Below, one piece after another: positions 35,685-44,837 of a DNA stretch of 64,000 nucleotides (the stretch's first letter is position 1; every line of letters begins with the position of its first letter). The DNA is taken from the NCBI RefSeq assembly GCF_900099775.1, contig NZ_FMTM01000010.1, forward strand, positions 62,001-126,000, read 5' to 3'. The notes under the pieces were generated by a model, which was not told the DNA's origin, made no database searches, and saw nothing but the letters and a program-made list of their open reading frames with translations. Made by a program: the position numbers and the translations under genes. Origin of the DNA: Rhizobium mongolense subsp. loessense (GTDB taxonomy: Bacteria; Pseudomonadota; Alphaproteobacteria; Rhizobiales; Rhizobiaceae).

Positions 35685-37031
35685 ATGACGACACTTCATG
35701 CGGCGACTGCGCTCCTGCCTAAGGGGTGGCAAAGCGACGTGCGTCTCACAATTGATGGCGGCATTATCGCGAAGATTGAGGTCGACGCGAAGGCCGAGGC
35801 GGGCGACGAGTGCCACAAGCTCCTCGTTCCTGCGATGCCCAACCTGCACAGCCATGCCTTCCAGCGCGCCATGGCGGGCCTTGCTGAAGTCCGTGGTCCT
35901 GCAAGCGACAGCTTCTGGAGTTGGCGGACGGTCATGTACAGGTTCGCGCATTCGATGACGCCGGAGCATGTCCAGGCCGTTGCCGCACAGCTTTACATGG
36001 AAATGCTTGAAGCCGGTTTCTCGCGCGTCGGCGAATTCCACTATCTGCATCATGACAAGGACGGCAGTCCTTATGCCAATATTGCGGAGTTGGCGGAACG
36101 CATCGGCGCGGCGAGCGAGACGGCCGGTATCGGCCTGACATTGCTGCCGGTCTTTTACGCGCATTCGAGCTTCGGTGGTGCTGCTCCCCTCGAAGGCCAG
36201 CGGCGCTTCATCAACTCGCTTGAGAGCTTCGGCAAGCTGATGGAGCGGGCTCACACGATCACCCGCAAGCTGGAAGGCGCAAAGATTGGGATTGCGCCAC
36301 ACAGCCTTCGCGCCGTCACGCCTGATGAGTTGGCAAAGCTTTTGCCGCTTGCAGAAGGCGGTCCGGTCCATATCCACGTCGCCGAACAGGTCAAGGAAGT
36401 GGACGATTGCATCGCCTGGTCAGGCGCAAGACCGATCGAGTGGCTCCTTGAGCATGCGCCCGTCGACGACCGCTGGTGCCTCATCCATGCTACCCACATG
36501 ACCGAGGACGAAACGCGGCGTATGGCAAAAAGCGGATCGGTCGCCGGTCTCTGCCCCATCACTGAAGCCAATCTGGGCGACGGAGTTTTTCCGGCGCCGA
36601 TCTTTCTCGAAGAGGGCGGGCGTTATGGCATTGGTTCGGACTCGAATGTGCAGATAACGCTTCCGGGGGAGCTTCGCCAGCTCGAATATTCCGAGCGCCT
36701 GAATCTTCAGGCCCGCAACGTGATTGCACAAACCAGCGGCTCGACGGGCCGCACGCTGTTCGATCACGCGCTTTTAGGTGGTGGGACCGCGCTCGGTGCT
36801 GCCGCGGGCCTGGCCGAAGGCAATTACGCGGATATCGTCGCGCTTGACTGCAGCACGGTGCCTTATCTCGCACATGATCAAATCCTCGACCACTGGATAT
36901 TTGCCGGCAGCGTCGCTGTCGATTGCCTCTGGGCGCTTGGCCGCAAGCAGGTCGAAGCCGGCCGTCATCGGCAACGCGAGGCGATCAGTCGACGTTTCCG
37001 CGCTGTGATGAACGAAATGCTTGCCGCCTAA
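35685..37031 (+). CDS. hutF: Formimidoylglutamate deiminase HutF
   Basis: 448-aa amidohydrolase releasing ammonia from N-formimidoyl-glutamate to give N-formylglutamate. ATG 35685 follows GGGAAAAGG; the frame upstream overlaps the operator. HxH motif [41 protein letters not shown], and [20 protein letters not shown]. Its product needs HutG (N-formylglutamate deformylase), which is not in this window. 52 bp before hutC. Confidence 0.95.
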   Translation: MTTLHAATALLPKGWQSDVRLTIDGGIIAKIEVDAKAEAGDECHKLLVPAMPNLHSHAFQRAMAGLAEVRGPASDSFWSWRTVMYRFAHSMTPEHVQAVAAQLYMEMLEAGFSRVGEFHYLHHDKDGSPYANIAELAERIGAASETAGIGLTLLPVFYAHSSFGGAAPLEGQRRFINSLESFGKLMERAHTITRKLEGAKIGIAPHSLRAVTPDELAKLLPLAEGGPVHIHVAEQVKEVDDCIAWSGARPIEWLLEHAPVDDRWCLIHATHMTEDETRRMAKSGSVAGLCPITEANLGDGVFPAPIFLEEGGRYGIGSDSNVQITLPGELRQLEYSERLNLQARNVIAQTSGSTGRTLFDHALLGGGTALGAAAGLAEGNYADIVALDCSTVPYLAHDQILDHWIFAGSVAVDCLWALGRKQVEAGRHRQREAISRRFRAVMNEMLAA

Positions 37032-37083
37032 GGCTTTCCTTGCTGCTGCATTCGCAATAAGCAGGTGGCGCGAAGCGGAGAGA

Positions 37084-37800
37084 ATGATGAACGACAGCAA
37101 GGATGCGACCCTGCATCAGCGCATCTTGAGCGAGATCGAAGGTCGCATCGTTTCGGGCGAGTGGCCGCCGGGTTATCGCATCCCCTTCGAGGTCGATCTC
37201 GCTGCGCAATACGATTGCTCACGAATGACCGTCAACAAAGTGCTGACGCAGCTGGCCAAAGCCGGGTTGATCGAGCGGCGCAAGAAGTCCGGCAGCTTCG
37301 TCACCCAGCCGCAGGCGCAGTCCGCTGTGCTGGAAATCCACGACATCAAGGCAGAAGTTCAATCGCTGAATTTACCGTATGCCTATTCGGTCACAAAAAA
37401 CGCGAGCCGCAAAACAAAGGCGGATGACAAACTCGATCTTCCGGCCGGTGGTCTCGTTAAAGAGGTCGTTTGCGTCCATTTTGCGGGCACCCGGCCTTTC
37501 TGCCTGGAACAGCGTCTCATCAATCTTGGCACCGTTCCGGAAGCGGGTGATGCCAACTTCGGCGCAGTCGCGCCTGGCCCCTGGCTTCTAAAGCAAGTTC
37601 CTTGGAGCAGGGCGGAGCACAAGATTTACGCCTTTGCGGCCGGTGCTGAGGAAGCCGCAGCGCTCGACATTCCCCGCTCTGCGGCGTGCCTCGTTATCGA
37701 GCGTCGCACCTGGAGCAGTGCCGGGCCTGTGACGCATGTGCGCCTTACCTATCCCGGCGACCGCCATGCGCTCGTTGCCCGTTTCAGCCCGGCCTCCTGA
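37084..37800 (+). CDS. hutC: Histidine utilisation repressor HutC (GntR family)
   Basis: 238-aa repressor. ATG 37084 (GGAGAGA upstream; ATG 37087 next codon). GntR winged helix: LHQRILSEIEGRIVSGEWPP, GYRIPFEVDLAAQYDCSRMT, VNKVLTQLAKAGLIERRKKS; C-terminal UTRA effector domain with RPFCLEQRLINLGTVPEA. Expected to bind urocanate and leave the palindrome between hutI and hutF. Placed after hutF, thus likely autoregulated. Confidence 0.93.
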   Translation: MMNDSKDATLHQRILSEIEGRIVSGEWPPGYRIPFEVDLAAQYDCSRMTVNKVLTQLAKAGLIERRKKSGSFVTQPQAQSAVLEIHDIKAEVQSLNLPYAYSVTKNASRKTKADDKLDLPAGGLVKEVVCVHFAGTRPFCLEQRLINLGTVPEAGDANFGAVAPGPWLLKQVPWSRAEHKIYAFAAGAEEAAALDIPRSAACLVIERRTWSSAGPVTHVRLTYPGDRHALVARFSPAS

Positions 37801-37876
37801 GAATTCGCAGCAGGTCTATTGCGAATCATCCCACAAATAGCGGAAGTAAACATCAAGATGACTTCCGGCCGATAAG

Positions 37877-38995
37877 ATGCGCTACGAAATCGACAATACC
37901 CTGTTGAAGAGCCTGCTGCCCGCATTCGCGCTGGCGGAGGATATGCTGGCCAGGCTGGATGAGAGGGTGGCCCGTTCTCCGGTCGGCGCTGGTTTTGCCG
38001 AGCGCGGCCACTTTTTCGACGCCGCAAGCGCGCTGTGGGTTGCTGGAGAACTCGTGCATGTCGAAGATCTGGTGCTGCATGACGCGCATATGGACAGCCG
38101 GACGCCGAGCCACGAGCTGACGATTGCCCATGCCGTGCTGCGCGCACGGCGTCGCATCTGGACGGCCGACCCCATCTGGGCGCTGAGTGGCGCCGGACTG
38201 AATGTACTTGCCGGCGCCGGTTTAGAGGATGCCGGTCGGGCACCCGAGGCAAGGAGCACGCTGGCGTCTTCTGAAGAAGAAAAGGACGAAGGCGAAGCGC
38301 TGCTGTCGATGGAACTTGCCGAGATCGACGCCGTACTGGCGCGCTCTCAGCGATTGCTCGACACTCACCTCGGCAGAGGTTCTAAGGTGGAAGAAAGGCC
38401 GAAGGAGACGCCGGCCGATCCGCTTGGCCTGCTTGGCGACGATGAATGGGACGAGGCCCAGCGTCTATCCGATTGGCGTGCGGTTATTCCACTCGCCGAG
38501 GAGTTGCCTTCCGCATTGGGCGCAGCCGTCCTTTTCGAGGCCTGGGAGAGAACCGAACCGCTTCGGCGGCAGCACTGGCTGGGTGGGCTTTTAGTTTCGA
38601 GCTATCTACGATCGCGTGGCAAGGTCGCCTCCCATCTCTTTTCATTCTATGCCGGATTGAAGGTAATCCGCCATGAGCGGCGCCGCTCGCGCGACCGGGC
38701 GACGCGGCTGCTCGCCTTCCTGGAGGCAATGCGTGAGAGTGCGGCGGCTGGCCTGAAGGATATGGATCGTTTGTCCCTTGCCCGCACCCAGATGGAACTG
38801 CGGTTCAGGGATCGCCGCTCGAACAGCAGCCTGCCGCAGCTTGCGGAATTCGTCCTTTCGCGGCCCATGGTCTCCTCGACGATGGTTGCCCGTCAGTTGC
38901 GGGTGACGAGCCGGGGCGCACTCAATCTTCTCAACGAGATCGGCATCCGCGAGATCACCGGCCGCGGACGCTACCGCGCCTGGGGTATCATCTGA
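37877..38995 (+). CDS. DUF1612 and helix-turn-helix protein (RHE_PE00001 family)
   Basis: 372-aa protein of a rhizobial family annotated as DUF1612 plus HTH, often on plasmids or in accessory DNA. N-terminal LLPAFALAEDMLARLDERVA and FFDAASALWVAGELVHVEDL, followed by an acidic linker (SSEEEKDEGEALLSMELAE), a basic segment HERRRSRDRATRLLAFLEAM, and a C-terminal helix-turn-helix MVSSTMVARQLRVTSRGALN. DNA binding is plausible; role unknown. 76 bp after hutC, ended by its own strong terminator. Confidence 0.8.
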   Translation: MRYEIDNTLLKSLLPAFALAEDMLARLDERVARSPVGAGFAERGHFFDAASALWVAGELVHVEDLVLHDAHMDSRTPSHELTIAHAVLRARRRIWTADPIWALSGAGLNVLAGAGLEDAGRAPEARSTLASSEEEKDEGEALLSMELAEIDAVLARSQRLLDTHLGRGSKVEERPKETPADPLGLLGDDEWDEAQRLSDWRAVIPLAEELPSALGAAVLFEAWERTEPLRRQHWLGGLLVSSYLRSRGKVASHLFSFYAGLKVIRHERRRSRDRATRLLAFLEAMRESAAAGLKDMDRLSLARTQMELRFRDRRSNSSLPQLAEFVLSRPMVSSTMVARQLRVTSRGALNLLNEIGIREITGRGRYRAWGII

Positions 38996-39004
38996 CGCAA
39001 AATG

Positions 39005-39039
39005 AAGACGGCCGGGCATGAGGCCCGGCCGTCTTTTTT
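39005..39039 (+). terminator. Strong rho-independent terminator
   Basis: AAGACGGCCGGGC, a 5-nt loop and the complementary GCCCGGCCGTCTT, then a T-run (TTTTTT). It follows the DUF1612 gene by 10 bp. The reverse strand reads TTCATTTTG after the stem, so it may also work weakly for the convergent BI-1 gene. Confidence 0.93.
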
Positions 39040-39121
39040 CAGTGAACGCCCGGCCCGCCATCCTGTCTCAGACTACGGACCGAGCGTTCTTGCGCTTCCA
39101 TTGCCCCCAGAAGCGCAGTCT

Positions 39122-39838
39122 TTATTCCCGCTCGCCCGTGAAGTTGAGCAGGAGCTGGAAGATGTTCACGAAGTTCAGATAGAGCGAGAGCGCGCCGAAG
39201 ACAGCAAGCTTCTGGTTCGATTCCTGATCGTGATTTTCCGAATACTGTTCCTTGATGTTCTGCGTGTCCCAGGCGGTCAGGCCGACGAAGACGACGATAC
39301 CGATCACCGAAATGGCGAACTGCAGCGCGCTCGAACCCAGGAAGAGGTTGACGATGCTGGCGATGATGACGCCGATCAGGCCCATGATGAGAAACGAGCC
39401 GAAGCGGGAAAGATCACGCTTTGTCGCGTAGCCATAGAGACTGGTCGCGCCGAACATCGTCGCGGCGATGAAGAAAGTGCGCGCGATGCTCGTGCCGGTA
39501 AAGACCAGAAACACCGAGGCAAGCGACAGTCCCATCACCGCGCAGAACGCCCAGAAAGTCATCTGCGCAGCACTTGCCGACATCGTCTGGATGCGGAACG
39601 TGAAGAAGAAGACGAAGGCAAGCGGTGCGAGCATCACCACCCACTTCAAGGGTGACTGGAAGATCGGGACGTAAAGAGCCGGCGTGCTGCCGACGATGAA
39701 GGCGACGATCCCGGTGATGACCAGGCCGAGACCCATGTAGTTATAGACGCGCAGCATATGCTGGCGGAGGCCTTCGTCCAAGATAGCCTGCGAGCCTGCG
39801 GCGGAGCCGTAGCCGTATCGCGGATTGTTCGGATTCAT
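39122..39838 (-). CDS. Bax inhibitor-1/YccA family membrane protein
   Basis: 238-aa inner-membrane protein with seven hydrophobic segments and a Tyr/Gly-rich N-terminal tail. Family marks: HMLRVYNYMGLGLVITGIVA near residue 30, SLASVFLVFTGTSIARTFFI, and the C-terminal VGLTAWDTQNIKEQYSEN with the conserved Asp. Bacterial members have been implicated in calcium flux and FtsH-linked membrane-protein turnover. An 8-bp stem at 39091–39117 lies after its stop. Confidence 0.92.
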   Translation of the reverse strand: MNPNNPRYGYGSAAGSQAILDEGLRQHMLRVYNYMGLGLVITGIVAFIVGSTPALYVPIFQSPLKWVVMLAPLAFVFFFTFRIQTMSASAAQMTFWAFCAVMGLSLASVFLVFTGTSIARTFFIAATMFGATSLYGYATKRDLSRFGSFLIMGLIGVIIASIVNLFLGSSALQFAISVIGIVVFVGLTAWDTQNIKEQYSENHDQESNQKLAVFGALSLYLNFVNIFQLLLNFTGERE

Positions 39839-39859
39839 GTTGATCTCCTCGGGTTGACA

Positions 39860-40627
39860 CTAGTAGAGCGAACGGGCGAGCCCTTCGGCAGCCCGGTCGA
39901 GTTCAAGTTCCTTGTCGCTGGCAATCAGCGCATAGGCGACCTCGCCGATTTGCCAGTAAGCAGCCTCGGCATTGTCGAGCGCCAGATGGCTGACCGGCTG
40001 AACGGCAAACGCCCCGGGCCGCACGGCAAAAAGCGAAAGCCGCTTTCCGTCCGGTTCCCGGATTGCCATTTCGACACTTGGGCCGAACTCAGACGGAAAG
40101 ATCTGGACATCGGAAACCTTCCAGTCTTTTGGGAGCTCTGGCATCGCGATTGCGGTCGCCGCACGAATGTCGTCGGCATTATATTGCGCCGCCGGCTGCG
40201 AGAGCATCGTTTCGCGAAGCTTGGCTGTCTGGTAGGCGCGCACTGCATCCTCGACGTAGGGCGGGGCCGGAACGGATGCGGCCACCTCCGTCGCCGTAAA
40301 GGCACCAAAGGATGTATGCGCCACCCAGCCTGCCATCACGAGCACGCCGACGGCGGCAATCCGCTGAACCGAATGCAGGATACGGCCGTAGGAAAGTCCC
40401 CGCTCTAGCCGCCGTGCGGCATCGCGTATTTCGATCCGGCCAAAGGCGTTTTCTCCGGCAAGCGCCAGACGAAGCTCGCCCTTGATGCTGAGATCTGCCA
40501 TGACCTTTGCTGCAATCGCCGGATTCTCAGACAGATAAGACTCCACCTGGATGCGGCGCGCCACGTCCAGTTCGCCATCCACATAGGCGTCGAGATCGGC
40601 ATCGATGATCGGATCAACTGCTTTCAT
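39860..40627 (-). CDS. Transmembrane anti-sigma factor
   Basis: 255-aa membrane protein with an N-terminal cytoplasmic anti-sigma-type domain (DADLDAYVDGELDVARRIQV, ESYLSENPAIAAKVMADL), one transmembrane helix (IAAVGVLVMAGWVAHTSFGAF) and a periplasmic domain. It lacks the HxxxCxxC zinc motif of ZAS anti-sigma factors. Its start overlaps the sigma-factor stop by 14 bp, the classic coupled arrangement. The signal sensed is unknown. Confidence 0.85.
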   Translation of the reverse strand: MKAVDPIIDADLDAYVDGELDVARRIQVESYLSENPAIAAKVMADLSIKGELRLALAGENAFGRIEIRDAARRLERGLSYGRILHSVQRIAAVGVLVMAGWVAHTSFGAFTATEVAASVPAPPYVEDAVRAYQTAKLRETMLSQPAAQYNADDIRAATAIAMPELPKDWKVSDVQIFPSEFGPSVEMAIREPDGKRLSLFAVRPGAFAVQPVSHLALDNAEAAYWQIGEVAYALIASDKELELDRAAEGLARSLY

Positions 40628-41153
40628 TGCCGTTCCTTCCGATTAACTTCAGGTGCGAGGCGCGCGGCGTCGCTGCCTCGAATTCACGAAGCTGGGCCCG
40701 GGCGCGCGAGATCCGCGACATCAGCGTTCCGACCGGGATGCCGAGCGAGGCTGCAGCTTCTTGGTAGGAAAGATCCTCGATCGCAACGAGATGCAGTGCT
40801 TCGCGCTGTTCTTCCGGCAGGTCGAAGAAAGCATCGCGGACCTGCTGAAGACGCACAGCGTGTTCCTGTCCTGCCGGCAGCGACTGGTCTGCCTCGATGG
40901 CTGCCTGGTCATGCCGGCGCGTTATGGACCGGTTCTGACGAACCCGGTCGATATGGGCGTTGTGGAGAATGGAAAGCAGCCAGGTCCTGAGGTTGCCGCC
41001 GCGCCTAAAGCTCTGCCGCTTCTCGAAGGCACGCACAAGCGCATCATGGACAAGATCTTCGGCGTCATCCGAATTGCGCACCAACGCACGCGCATAGCGC
41101 CTCAGCGCCGCGAGCTGCCCGATGACGTCGAATGGCCGTTCTTTCCGTTCCAT
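40614..41153 (-). CDS. ECF sigma factor
   Basis: 179-aa RNA polymerase sigma factor of the extracytoplasmic-function class. Region 2: YARALVRNSDDAEDLVHDAL, VRAFEKRQSFRRGGNLRTWL; region 4: LPEEQREALHLVAIEDLSYQ, EAAASLGIPVGTLMSRISRA. ATG 41153 is chosen because the longer frame to 41222 runs through the promoter elements. There is no ribosome binding site: a CGTATA box ends only 7 bp upstream, suggesting a leaderless or near-leaderless mRNA. Confidence 0.92.
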   Translation of the reverse strand: MERKERPFDVIGQLAALRRYARALVRNSDDAEDLVHDALVRAFEKRQSFRRGGNLRTWLLSILHNAHIDRVRQNRSITRRHDQAAIEADQSLPAGQEHAVRLQQVRDAFFDLPEEQREALHLVAIEDLSYQEAAASLGIPVGTLMSRISRARAQLREFEAATPRASHLKLIGRNGNESS

Positions 41154-41160
41154 GATTGAG

Positions 41161-41188
41161 TATACGACTGTCCGTGAGGTTTTATTCC
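41161..41188 (-). promoter_or_regulatory. Putative autoregulated ECF promoter
   Basis: Minus strand: GGAAT (41188–41184), 17-bp spacer, CGTATA (41166–41161), followed by CTCAATC and the sigma ATG. This resembles GGAA(C/T)-N16/17-CGT(T/A) ECF promoters and suggests self-activation with a start point at or next to the ATG. Confidence 0.65.
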
Positions 41189-41221
41189 AATTCTTCGAAA
41201 GTTTTTTAACGGGCGCTCTCA

Positions 41222-41449
41222 ATATGCGAAGCGGAAATCGTCAATCCGCTGGCTGAAGAGTTGGCTGCCACGAAGCGTATCAACAAGACCGCGGCCGTGC
41301 GGCTCGCACTTGAAAACGGGCTTGGCCGCACAGATGAAAAGCTCCCTCCGTGAGCGTTTAACGCCACTGCAGGAAAAGATCGCCCCCATCGGGACAGCGC
41401 CGTCGTTCTCGATAAGACGTTCTTCGACGATCTCACCGGCGAATACTGA
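41222..41449 (+). pseudogene. Decayed VapB-type antitoxin gene
   Basis: Frame fragments reproduce a PSK/VapB antitoxin: EIVNPLAEELAATKRINKTA and AVRLALENGLGRTDEKLP, then after a shift LRERLTPLQEKIAPIG, then after another shift DKTFFDDLTGEY and a stop at 41447. These match the usual ribbon-helix-helix antitoxin order (LAxELA...T.AVxxALE...LxERLxxLxxxIA...DEILGYD-like tail). The reading frame is broken at least twice and the ATG at 41224 is out of frame. Confidence 0.65.
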
Positions 41450-41847
41450 TATTCGTCGATGCGCCGGCCATCATTGCACCGCTCTTGCAAGGACAGAAAT
41501 GGGTAGTTTCGCGAGAGCCCTCGATGAGGTTCCTCGCGGGCAGAGCGCTCGTCACTTCCGTCGTTGCCGTGTGGGAGGCGTCGGCCGTCATCCATCGTAA
41601 GAAACAGATTCCGATGGCTAAAGCCGAGGCTTAGATCCGGGAATTTCTACGGCTTGCAGAGATCGCATTCGTATCGATAACGCTTGGCGAAAACACCATT
41701 GCCCTCAGCGCCTTGAAAATATGGACGCCATCGTTATCGGGCTGCTAACCGCAACAGTCCTCAATCTGGCTGATTGTTTTCACTATCCTGGCGAAGGATG
41801 CCGGTTTCGCGCTGACCGACCTCAAGGCAATTGGTCCTGATTTCTAG
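41446..41847 (+). pseudogene. Decayed VapC-type PIN toxin gene
   Basis: Directly overlaps the antitoxin stop, as VapC starts do, but with CTG where ATG is expected: IFVDAPAIIAPLLQGQ, then ALVTSVVAVWEASAVIHRKK and QIPMAKAEA, an in-frame TAG at about 41632, IREFLRLAEIAFVSITLGEN, a shifted VLNLADCFHY (the conserved NxxDC PIN motif) and a last frame AKDAGFALTDLKAIG ending at 41847. The early catalytic Asp (FVDA) is present but the gene cannot make a full PIN domain. Confidence 0.65.
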
Positions 41848-42239
41848 ACAGTTTTTCCATCCGACAACTCCTCAAGAATTGGACAATCCGGCCGGCCGTT
41901 GCCGTGGCAGGCATGCACCAGATGCTCCAGCGTCCGGCGCAGTTCCATCAACTCGCGGATCTTGCGATCAATCTCATTGAGCTTGCCTTGGGCGATCTCC
42001 TTCACATCGGCGCTTGCCCGGCTTTTGTCCTCGTAGAGCGCCAAGAGCTGGCGGCATTCCTCGACGGAGAAACCCAAGCCACGCGAGCGCTGGAGGAAAC
42101 GCAGCTTATGGACATCGGCTGCGGCATAGTCGCGGTAGCCGTTTCCGCCCCTGTCGGGGCGGATCAGGCCGATATCCTCGTAGTATCGGATGGTCTTCGA
42201 TGGCAGACCGGACCGGTCCGATGCTTCGCCGATGTTCAT
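41844..42239 (-). CDS. hmrR: MerR-family copper-responsive regulator HmrR/CueR
   Basis: 131-aa activator. MerR helix-turn-helix NIGEASDRSGLPSKTIRYYE, long dimerisation helix, and the metal-binding loop CHGNGRPDC (two Cys spaced by seven), typical for Cu(I)/Ag(I)/Au(I) sensors. 12 bp after the copper ATPase on the same strand, with AGAGG before the ATG. It would twist the 19-bp-spacer promoter upstream of the ATPase into activity and so regulate itself. Confidence 0.93.
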   Translation of the reverse strand: MNIGEASDRSGLPSKTIRYYEDIGLIRPDRGGNGYRDYAAADVHKLRFLQRSRGLGFSVEECRQLLALYEDKSRASADVKEIAQGKLNEIDRKIRELMELRRTLEHLVHACHGNGRPDCPILEELSDGKTV

Positions 42240-42251
42240 CCTCTTGTCCTT

Positions 42252-44762
42252 TCAGAGTTTCTGGAGCCTCAGTCTCAACGCGTTGCCGATCACGGAGACC
42301 GACGAAAGGCTCATGGCGGCTGCGGCAATCATCGGCGAGAGCAGTAGGCCGAAGACCGGGTAGAGCACGCCTGCTGCAACGGGCACGCCAAGCGCATTAT
42401 AGCCGAAGGCGAAGCCGAGATTTTGGCGGATGTTGCCCATTGTCGCCTCCGCCAGCCGCCGGGCACGCACGATTCCGTTGAGGTCACCCTTCACCAAGGT
42501 AATGCCGGCGCTTTCCATCGCAACATCTGCGCCCGTTCCCATGGCGATGCCGACATCTGCAGCTGCAAGCGCCGGAGCGTCATTCACGCCGTCGCCGGCC
42601 ATTGCAACGACCGCGCCCTTTGCATGCAGTTCGTCGATCAGCGCCTTCTTGCCTTCCGGCAATACGTCGGCGCGCACTTCATCGATCCCGAGGCTTTTTG
42701 CGACGGCGCTTGCCGTGCGCTCGTTGTCGCCGGTCGCCATGATGATGCGCAGCCCGCTTTCGTGCAACGCGCCGATCGCCTCGGCCGTTGTCGCCTTGAT
42801 GCGATCGGCAACCGCAACGAAACCCGCAAGGCTGCCGTCGATGGTGACGAACATCACGGTCTTGCCTTCGTCACGCAAGGCGCGGGTCCTTTCGGCAAGC
42901 GGCGCGGGATCGATACCGAGATCACCCATCATCGCGGTGTTGCCGAGCGCCACGGCCGTATTGTCGGCATTGCCTTTTACGCCTTTGCCGGTCACAGCCT
43001 CGAAGCCGGTGACCTCAACCAGTTTGACGTTCCGCTCTTCTGCGCCGGCGACGATCGCTTCGGCAAGCGGATGTTCGGAACCGCGCTCCAGGCTCGCCGC
43101 CAGCAGCAGCAGCCGTTCCTCGCTTACGGCGTCCATCGGCACGACGTCGGTTAGACGCGGCTTGCCTTCGGTCAATGTGCCCGTCTTGTCGACGATCAAC
43201 GTATCGACCTTCGAAAAACGCTCCAGTGCTTCAGCATCCTTGATCAGCACGCCCTCCTGCGCGCCACGGCCGGTCGCAATCATGATCGACATCGGCGTCG
43301 CAAGGCCAAGCGCGCACGGGCAGGCGATGATGAGCACGGCAACTGCAGCAAGCAGTCCATGCGCCATCGACGGCTCCGGCCCGAAAATGGCCCAGGCGAG
43401 GAAGGCAACAATCGCGATTACAACGACGGCAGGTACGAAAATGGCCGAGACCCGGTCAACTGCACCCTGGATCGGCGCACGCGAGCGCTGTGCCTTGGCG
43501 ACCATATCGACGATACGCGACAAGGTTGTTTCCTCGCCCACCCGCTCGGCCGTCATTACGAACGTGCCGTTGCGGTTGATCGTGCCGCCGGTGACAGCAT
43601 TGCCTTTTGTCTTTTCAACGGGAAGCGGCTCACCGGTGATCATCGATTCATCGACGGTTGATTGCCCTTCGCTGAGCGACCCATCGACCGGTACGCGCTC
43701 GCCCGGCCGTACCCGCAGCCGGTCACCGCTTGCGATCTCGTCCACTTCGATGTCCGTTTCGCTGCCGTCGGCATTAAGGCGGCGCGCCGTCTTTGGCGCA
43801 AGGTTGAGCAGTGCCCTGATGGCTGAGCCAGTCCGCTCGCGCGCCTTCAGTTCCAGAACCTGTCCGACGAAGACCAGCGCCACGATGACGGCAGCCGCCT
43901 CGAAATAGACAGGCACCGTCTCGTCGTGCCCCCTGAAACCCATGGGAAAGAGGCCGGGCGCAAGCGTCGCGACGACGCTGTAGACATAAGCGGTACCGAC
44001 GCCGAGGCCGATCAGCGTCCACATGTTCGGGCTGCGGTTGAGGAGTGAGTTCCAGGCCCGGCGGAAGAAGGGCAGGGCCGCCCAGAGCACGACAGGGGTT
44101 GCGAGCAAGAGTTCGGTGAAACTCACCAGCGGTTCGCCGATCGCATCGCGCAACGGCAGTCCGATCATCGGACCCATGCTGAGCACGAGCAGCGGAATGG
44201 CCAACACGGCGCTGATCCAGAGCCTCCGCGTGAAATCGGCAAGCTCCGGGTTCGGACCCTCTTTGGCTGGTGGAATACCCATCGGTTCCAACGCCATGCC
44301 GCATTTCGGGCAGTCGCCAGGATGATCGCTGACGATTTCCGGATGCATGGGGCAGGTATATTGGGTACCCTTGGGCATAGGCTTCGGCGCTTGCGGTTTT
44401 TCCTGACGAGAGATTTCTGGGTCGGCCTCGAACTTTGCCTTGCACCTGGCCGAGCAGAAGTAGAGTTTATCGCCGTCGTGCTTCAGGAAATGCTGCGCTG
44501 TGGCGCGATCGACGGACATGCCGCAAACCGGATCCTTCGCCGTCAGATAATCGTCCGGACTGGCTTCGAATCTCTTCCGGCAACCGTCGCTGCAGAAATG
44601 ATAAGTATGGCCCTGGTAATTGAGGCTCGGTTTGCCCGCGTTCGGATCAACTGTCATGCCGCAGACCGGATCGCGTGCCAAAGCGGCGCCGAGATTGTCC
44701 AGGCTTTGGTGGCAGGAGCAACTGCTACTTCCGTGATGACGATGATGATCAAGCGTATTCAT
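42252..44762 (-). CDS. Copper-exporting P1B-type ATPase with YHS metal-binding domains
   Basis: 836-aa inner-membrane Cu+ pump (CopA/ActP type). Instead of HMA domains its N-terminus has a His-rich start (DHHRHHG), two YHS segments ([38 protein letters not shown]) and a heavy-metal-binding segment [20 protein letters not shown]. ATPase core: translocation CPC in [13 protein letters not shown], phosphorylation [20 protein letters not shown], nucleotide-binding [23 protein letters not shown] precedes the ATG. Confidence 0.95.
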   Translation of the reverse strand: MNTLDHHRHHGSSSCSCHQSLDNLGAALARDPVCGMTVDPNAGKPSLNYQGHTYHFCSDGCRKRFEASPDDYLTAKDPVCGMSVDRATAQHFLKHDGDKLYFCSARCKAKFEADPEISRQEKPQAPKPMPKGTQYTCPMHPEIVSDHPGDCPKCGMALEPMGIPPAKEGPNPELADFTRRLWISAVLAIPLLVLSMGPMIGLPLRDAIGEPLVSFTELLLATPVVLWAALPFFRRAWNSLLNRSPNMWTLIGLGVGTAYVYSVVATLAPGLFPMGFRGHDETVPVYFEAAAVIVALVFVGQVLELKARERTGSAIRALLNLAPKTARRLNADGSETDIEVDEIASGDRLRVRPGERVPVDGSLSEGQSTVDESMITGEPLPVEKTKGNAVTGGTINRNGTFVMTAERVGEETTLSRIVDMVAKAQRSRAPIQGAVDRVSAIFVPAVVVIAIVAFLAWAIFGPEPSMAHGLLAAVAVLIIACPCALGLATPMSIMIATGRGAQEGVLIKDAEALERFSKVDTLIVDKTGTLTEGKPRLTDVVPMDAVSEERLLLLAASLERGSEHPLAEAIVAGAEERNVKLVEVTGFEAVTGKGVKGNADNTAVALGNTAMMGDLGIDPAPLAERTRALRDEGKTVMFVTIDGSLAGFVAVADRIKATTAEAIGALHESGLRIIMATGDNERTASAVAKSLGIDEVRADVLPEGKKALIDELHAKGAVVAMAGDGVNDAPALAAADVGIAMGTGADVAMESAGITLVKGDLNGIVRARRLAEATMGNIRQNLGFAFGYNALGVPVAAGVLYPVFGLLLSPMIAAAAMSLSSVSVIGNALRLRLQKL

Positions 44763-44797
44763 AGGCTTCTCCTTTGCCCGGACAGGCAGTGGATAGG

Positions 44798-44828
44798 CTT
44801 ATGAACCTTCCAGCAACTGGAAGGTCAA
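44798..44828 (-). promoter_or_regulatory. HmrR/CueR-type promoter with 19-bp spacer
   Basis: Minus strand: TTGACC (44828–44823), 19-bp spacer, CATAAG (44803–44798). The spacer contains the dyad CCTTCCAG–TTG–CTGGAAGG, the classic CueR/HmrR copper operator (44805–44825). It lies 36 bp ahead of the copper ATPase ATG. Confidence 0.93.
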
Positions 44829-44837
44829 GCGATAATT

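Noticed and set aside
34315-35694. N-terminally extended HutI
   Set aside because: Extension crosses the HutC palindrome and promoter region; ATG 35565 gives the normal family start.
42430-43908. 492-codon open frame opposite the copper ATPase
   Set aside because: Ser/Ala/Pro-rich antisense shadow without ribosome binding site or motif.
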